NCBI GenBank assembly: GCA_035529715.1
Contig: DATKWF010000044.1
Coordinates: forward strand, 1 to 14,294
Length of the DNA: 14,294 nt
Direction: 5' to 3'
Origin: DATKWF01 sp035529715
GTDB taxonomy: Bacteria; Chloroflexota; Dehalococcoidia; Dehalococcoidales; RBG-16-60-22
Position numbers and translations under genes: made by a program. The notes under the pieces were generated by a model. The model did not search any database. It had not been told where the DNA came from and saw nothing but the letters and a program-made list of their open reading frames with translations. Positions 12,487 through 14,294 of this stretch are shown in pieces. Numbering within the stretch: position 1 is the first letter of the stretch; each line of letters starts with the position of its first letter.

Positions 12487-13383
12487 ATGGAAAGGAAATT
12501 TGCATTTGTGAGCAAACTAGTTTTTCTTATCATAGCGGTATTGATTTTGAGTCTTGTTGGTGGCTTGCTTCTGGGTGGTTGCTTGCTTCTGGGTGGTTGC
12601 TCACCGGAAGACAACCAAAAACTAAAAGTTGTCACCAGCACCTCACTGATTGCAGACATTGTAGAGAGGGTGGGGGGTGATGAGGTTAACGTGGTCAATA
12701 TCATTCCGCCGGCGCAGTGTCCGGGACATTTTGATGTTAAGCCCGGAGATATCCAGAGTTTGGCTGATGCTGACCTTTTTCTGATGCATGGCTGGCAGGG
12801 GGAAAAGTTCACCGAGGACTTAATTGCCTCAGCTAAAAATCCTGGTCTCACTGTGGTTAGACTTGACATACCGAGTAACCCACAAAGTAACTGGATGACA
12901 CCACCGGTACAAATAGAAGCAATAGATAAGATTACTGATTCTCTGTGTCAAGTAGACACCAAAAACAACTCCGCTTATCTGAAGTCGGCAGCAGCGCGTG
13001 CCGATAAGATTGAGGCTAAAGGGACCGAGATAAAAACTAGGCTAGCCGAAGTTAACCCTGCCAGTTTTAATGTGATGTGTGACGAACAGCAGGCTGGGTT
13101 TGTCAGGTGGGCTGGTTTCAATATTATTGCTACTTTTGGTCGTCCTGACTCGCTTACCCCGCAGGTGGTGAAGGAACTGGTAGATAAGGGCAGGGAAGAA
13201 AAAGTGACTTTGATTATCGATAATATGCAGAGCGGTAAGGATGCCGGTGCTGGCATCGCCGAGGAACTCGGCAGCAAGAGAGTAATCCTTTCCAATTTTC
13301 CCGGTGGTTTTGAGAATACCGAGACCTGGGAAAAAGCTGTTGAATACAATGTTGATTTGTTAATGGGGGCAATAGGTCAATAG
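12487..13383 (+). CDS. metal ABC transporter substrate-binding lipoprotein (ZnuA/TroA-like)
   Basis: Cluster A-1 (ZnuA/TroA) type binding protein of 298 residues, exported and lipid-anchored. A hydrophobic signal segment (11-30) ends in two lipoboxes in a row, LLLGGC at 27-32 and 33-38, so either C32 or C38 could be the lipidated residue. The mature part opens with KVVTSTSLIADIVERVGGDEV (47-67). The usual DPHxYEP metal motif is replaced by CPGHFDVKP (C78, H81). H101 follows in LMHGWQGEKF. The usual third His site reads CDEQQAGFVRWAG (C198-D199-E200), and the fourth site lacks the usual Asp. The ligand may thus differ from classic zinc proteins. The start is uncertain: the ATG at 12487 lacks a ribosome binding site, while GTG at 12508 has AAAGGA 11 bases ahead and fits the predicted promoter better. 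It is followed by the ATPase gene after 20 bases. Confidence 0.88.
   Translation: MERKFAFVSKLVFLIIAVLILSLVGGLLLGGCLLLGGCSPEDNQKLKVVTSTSLIADIVERVGGDEVNVVNIIPPAQCPGHFDVKPGDIQSLADADLFLMHGWQGEKFTEDLIASAKNPGLTVVRLDIPSNPQSNWMTPPVQIEAIDKITDSLCQVDTKNNSAYLKSAAARADKIEAKGTEIKTRLAEVNPASFNVMCDEQQAGFVRWAGFNIIATFGRPDSLTPQVVKELVDKGREEKVTLIIDNMQSGKDAGAGIAEELGSKRVILSNFPGGFENTETWEKAVEYNVDLLMGAIGQ
12565..12600 (+). repeat. 18-bp exact tandem duplication creating a double lipobox
   Basis: TTGCTTCTGGGTGGTTGC occurs twice in direct succession (12565-12582, 12583-12600), in frame, encoding LLLGGC twice at the end of the signal peptide of the binding protein. Confidence 0.92.
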
Positions 13384-13403
13384 CTGATTAATAAGATGAG
13401 GGA

Positions 13404-14189
13404 ATGAAGAGAATGAGTGCTACTGCCATAGATATTGAAAATGCCGTAGTGTCCTACCGGGAGGATGTCGCTCTGCGTGGCGTATCTCTCAAGGTAGAGT
13501 CGGAGGAGTTTGTCGGTATCATCGGTCCCAATGGAGCCGGGAAGACCACGCTGCTTACCATAGTCAATGGTCTGGGCAGGTTGCTCAGTGGGCGGGTATG
13601 GGTGCTGGGGCATTATCTTACTGCGGGAAATGGACATTCCCTGAGGAAAAAGGTTGGCTATGTAGCCCAGGTGCAGAACATAGACCCGCGTATGCCAATG
13701 AATGTTCGTGAGGTGGTAATGATAGGTCGCTACGGTTTATTGGGCTTGATGGGAAGACCGGATAAGCACGACTGGAAGGTCGTTGACGAGGTACTGGAAC
13801 TGGTGGATATGAGCCATCTTGCCCGGCGACCAATCGGACATCTATCCGGCGGCGAGCAGCAACGGGTGGCTATCGCCCGCTGTCTGGCACAGGAGCCGGA
13901 ATTATTCCTCCTTGACGAGCCCACCGCTTCACTGGACTGGAAAGCGCAGACGGATATACTGGCGCTGGTGAAGCAGATACATGATTCGCGTCGTCTCACC
14001 ACTTTGTTCGTGACCCATGACCTGGGCTGCCTGCCGGTCGCCTGTGACCGGGTGGTACTGATGAAAGACGGGCACATATGGGGTGAAGGTTCTCCTGAGA
14101 CACAGCTTACCGATGCTAACCTCAGCCAGTTGTATGATATACCCTTGCCGGAAGTTCGGAAAAGGCGGGGAGAGAATATTCTGGTCTAA
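13404..14189 (+). CDS. metal ABC transporter ATP-binding protein (ZnuC/MntB-like)
   Basis: ATPase of the zinc/manganese importer, 261 residues. Walker A GPNGAGKTT (41-49), Q-loop around VAQVQNIDP (87-95), signature HLSGGEQQRVAIARCL (146-161), Walker B LFLLDEPTASLD (167-178) and the switch His H205 in VTHDLG. The segment MPMNVREVVMIGRYGLLG (97-114) is typical of the ZnuC/MntB subgroup, which contacts ABC-3 permeases. The ATG at 13404 is preceded by GAGGGAATG; an ATG three codons later is an alternative. It lies 20 bases after the binding protein and 19 bases before the permease, all one operon. Confidence 0.94.
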   Translation: MKRMSATAIDIENAVVSYREDVALRGVSLKVESEEFVGIIGPNGAGKTTLLTIVNGLGRLLSGRVWVLGHYLTAGNGHSLRKKVGYVAQVQNIDPRMPMNVREVVMIGRYGLLGLMGRPDKHDWKVVDEVLELVDMSHLARRPIGHLSGGEQQRVAIARCLAQEPELFLLDEPTASLDWKAQTDILALVKQIHDSRRLTTLFVTHDLGCLPVACDRVVLMKDGHIWGEGSPETQLTDANLSQLYDIPLPEVRKRRGENILV

Positions 14190-14208
14190 TATTAAGGGGT
14201 AAAAACAA

Positions 14209-14294
14209 TTGGATTTGTCCATTTTTGGCTATCAATTCATGCAGAACGCCATCCTTTCCGCTTTTCTGGGTGGTATTGCCTGTGGCATCATAGG
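14209..14294 (+). CDS. metal ABC transporter permease (ABC-3 family), 3' partial
   Basis: An open frame from TTG at 14209 to the window end, 28 complete codons, reads LDLSIFGYQFMQNAILSAFL then GGIACGII. FMQNA followed by a hydrophobic helix with GIACGIIG is the N-terminus of ZnuB/MntC-type permeases. AAGGGG (14194-14199), nine bases before the TTG, supports the start. The position after the ATPase gene completes a binding protein-ATPase-permease set. The rest of the gene is outside the window. Confidence 0.85.
   Translation, partial: MDLSIFGYQFMQNAILSAFLGGIACGII

Noticed and set aside
12438..12869. Antisense frame of 143 codons across the fur-lipoprotein junction
   Set aside because: The composition (Ser, Thr, Pro rich with PPRSKQPPRSK repeats) is just the reverse reading of the 18-bp duplication and signal peptide; no start signals.

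Overview
The window is about 14.3 kb of compact, roughly 50% GC bacterial chromosome made mostly of housekeeping genes in short operons on both strands. The gene content suggests an uncultured Chloroflexota bacterium, most likely Dehalococcoidia. This rests on a Gram-positive-type SOS box in front of lexA, a DUF951 protein, a stand-alone PAS domain of the DUF438 type, a QueG/dehalogenase-like Fe-S protein, a B12-binding radical SAM enzyme, and a cluster of GC-rich hairpins in an intergenic gap. The taxonomy is an inference; no rRNA gene is present.

Left part (1-6287, + strand): the end of a B12-binding radical SAM protein; tlyA (rRNA methyltransferase) followed after one base by an alpha/beta hydrolase; purF behind a near-consensus promoter; a 584-base non-coding gap holding five hairpins; lexA with a perfect palindromic SOS box in its own promoter region; and a class II aldolase preceded by a 34-bp tandem repeat.

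Middle part (6289-10963): ilvE (-) is divergent from a two-gene unit (+) in which a small PAS protein overlaps a truncated QueG-like two-cluster ferredoxin. Converging on that unit is a - strand series read SWIM zinc-finger protein, pyrF, DUF951 protein, dinB. The last three are nearly contiguous or overlapping. The SWIM gene has a terminator-like hairpin in its leader.

Right part (11198-14294, + strand): a FmdB-type zinc ribbon gene with dtd, then a Fur-family regulator and a metal-type ABC transporter (lipoprotein, ATPase, and the start of the permease cut by the window edge). Matching 16-bp inverted repeats (TTGCR-N6-TGCAA type) lie in the promoter regions of the regulator and of the lipoprotein gene. 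The region therefore reads as a self-controlled metal-uptake regulon, probably zinc (Zur-like). The transporter's binding protein lacks most of the usual His ligands, and its lipobox is exactly duplicated.

I see no CRISPR array, phage, insertion sequence with transposase, tRNA or rRNA. The most interesting material is regulatory (the Fur-type boxes, the SWIM leader, the lexA operator) plus the atypical metal-binding lipoprotein and the PAS/Fe-S gene pair.
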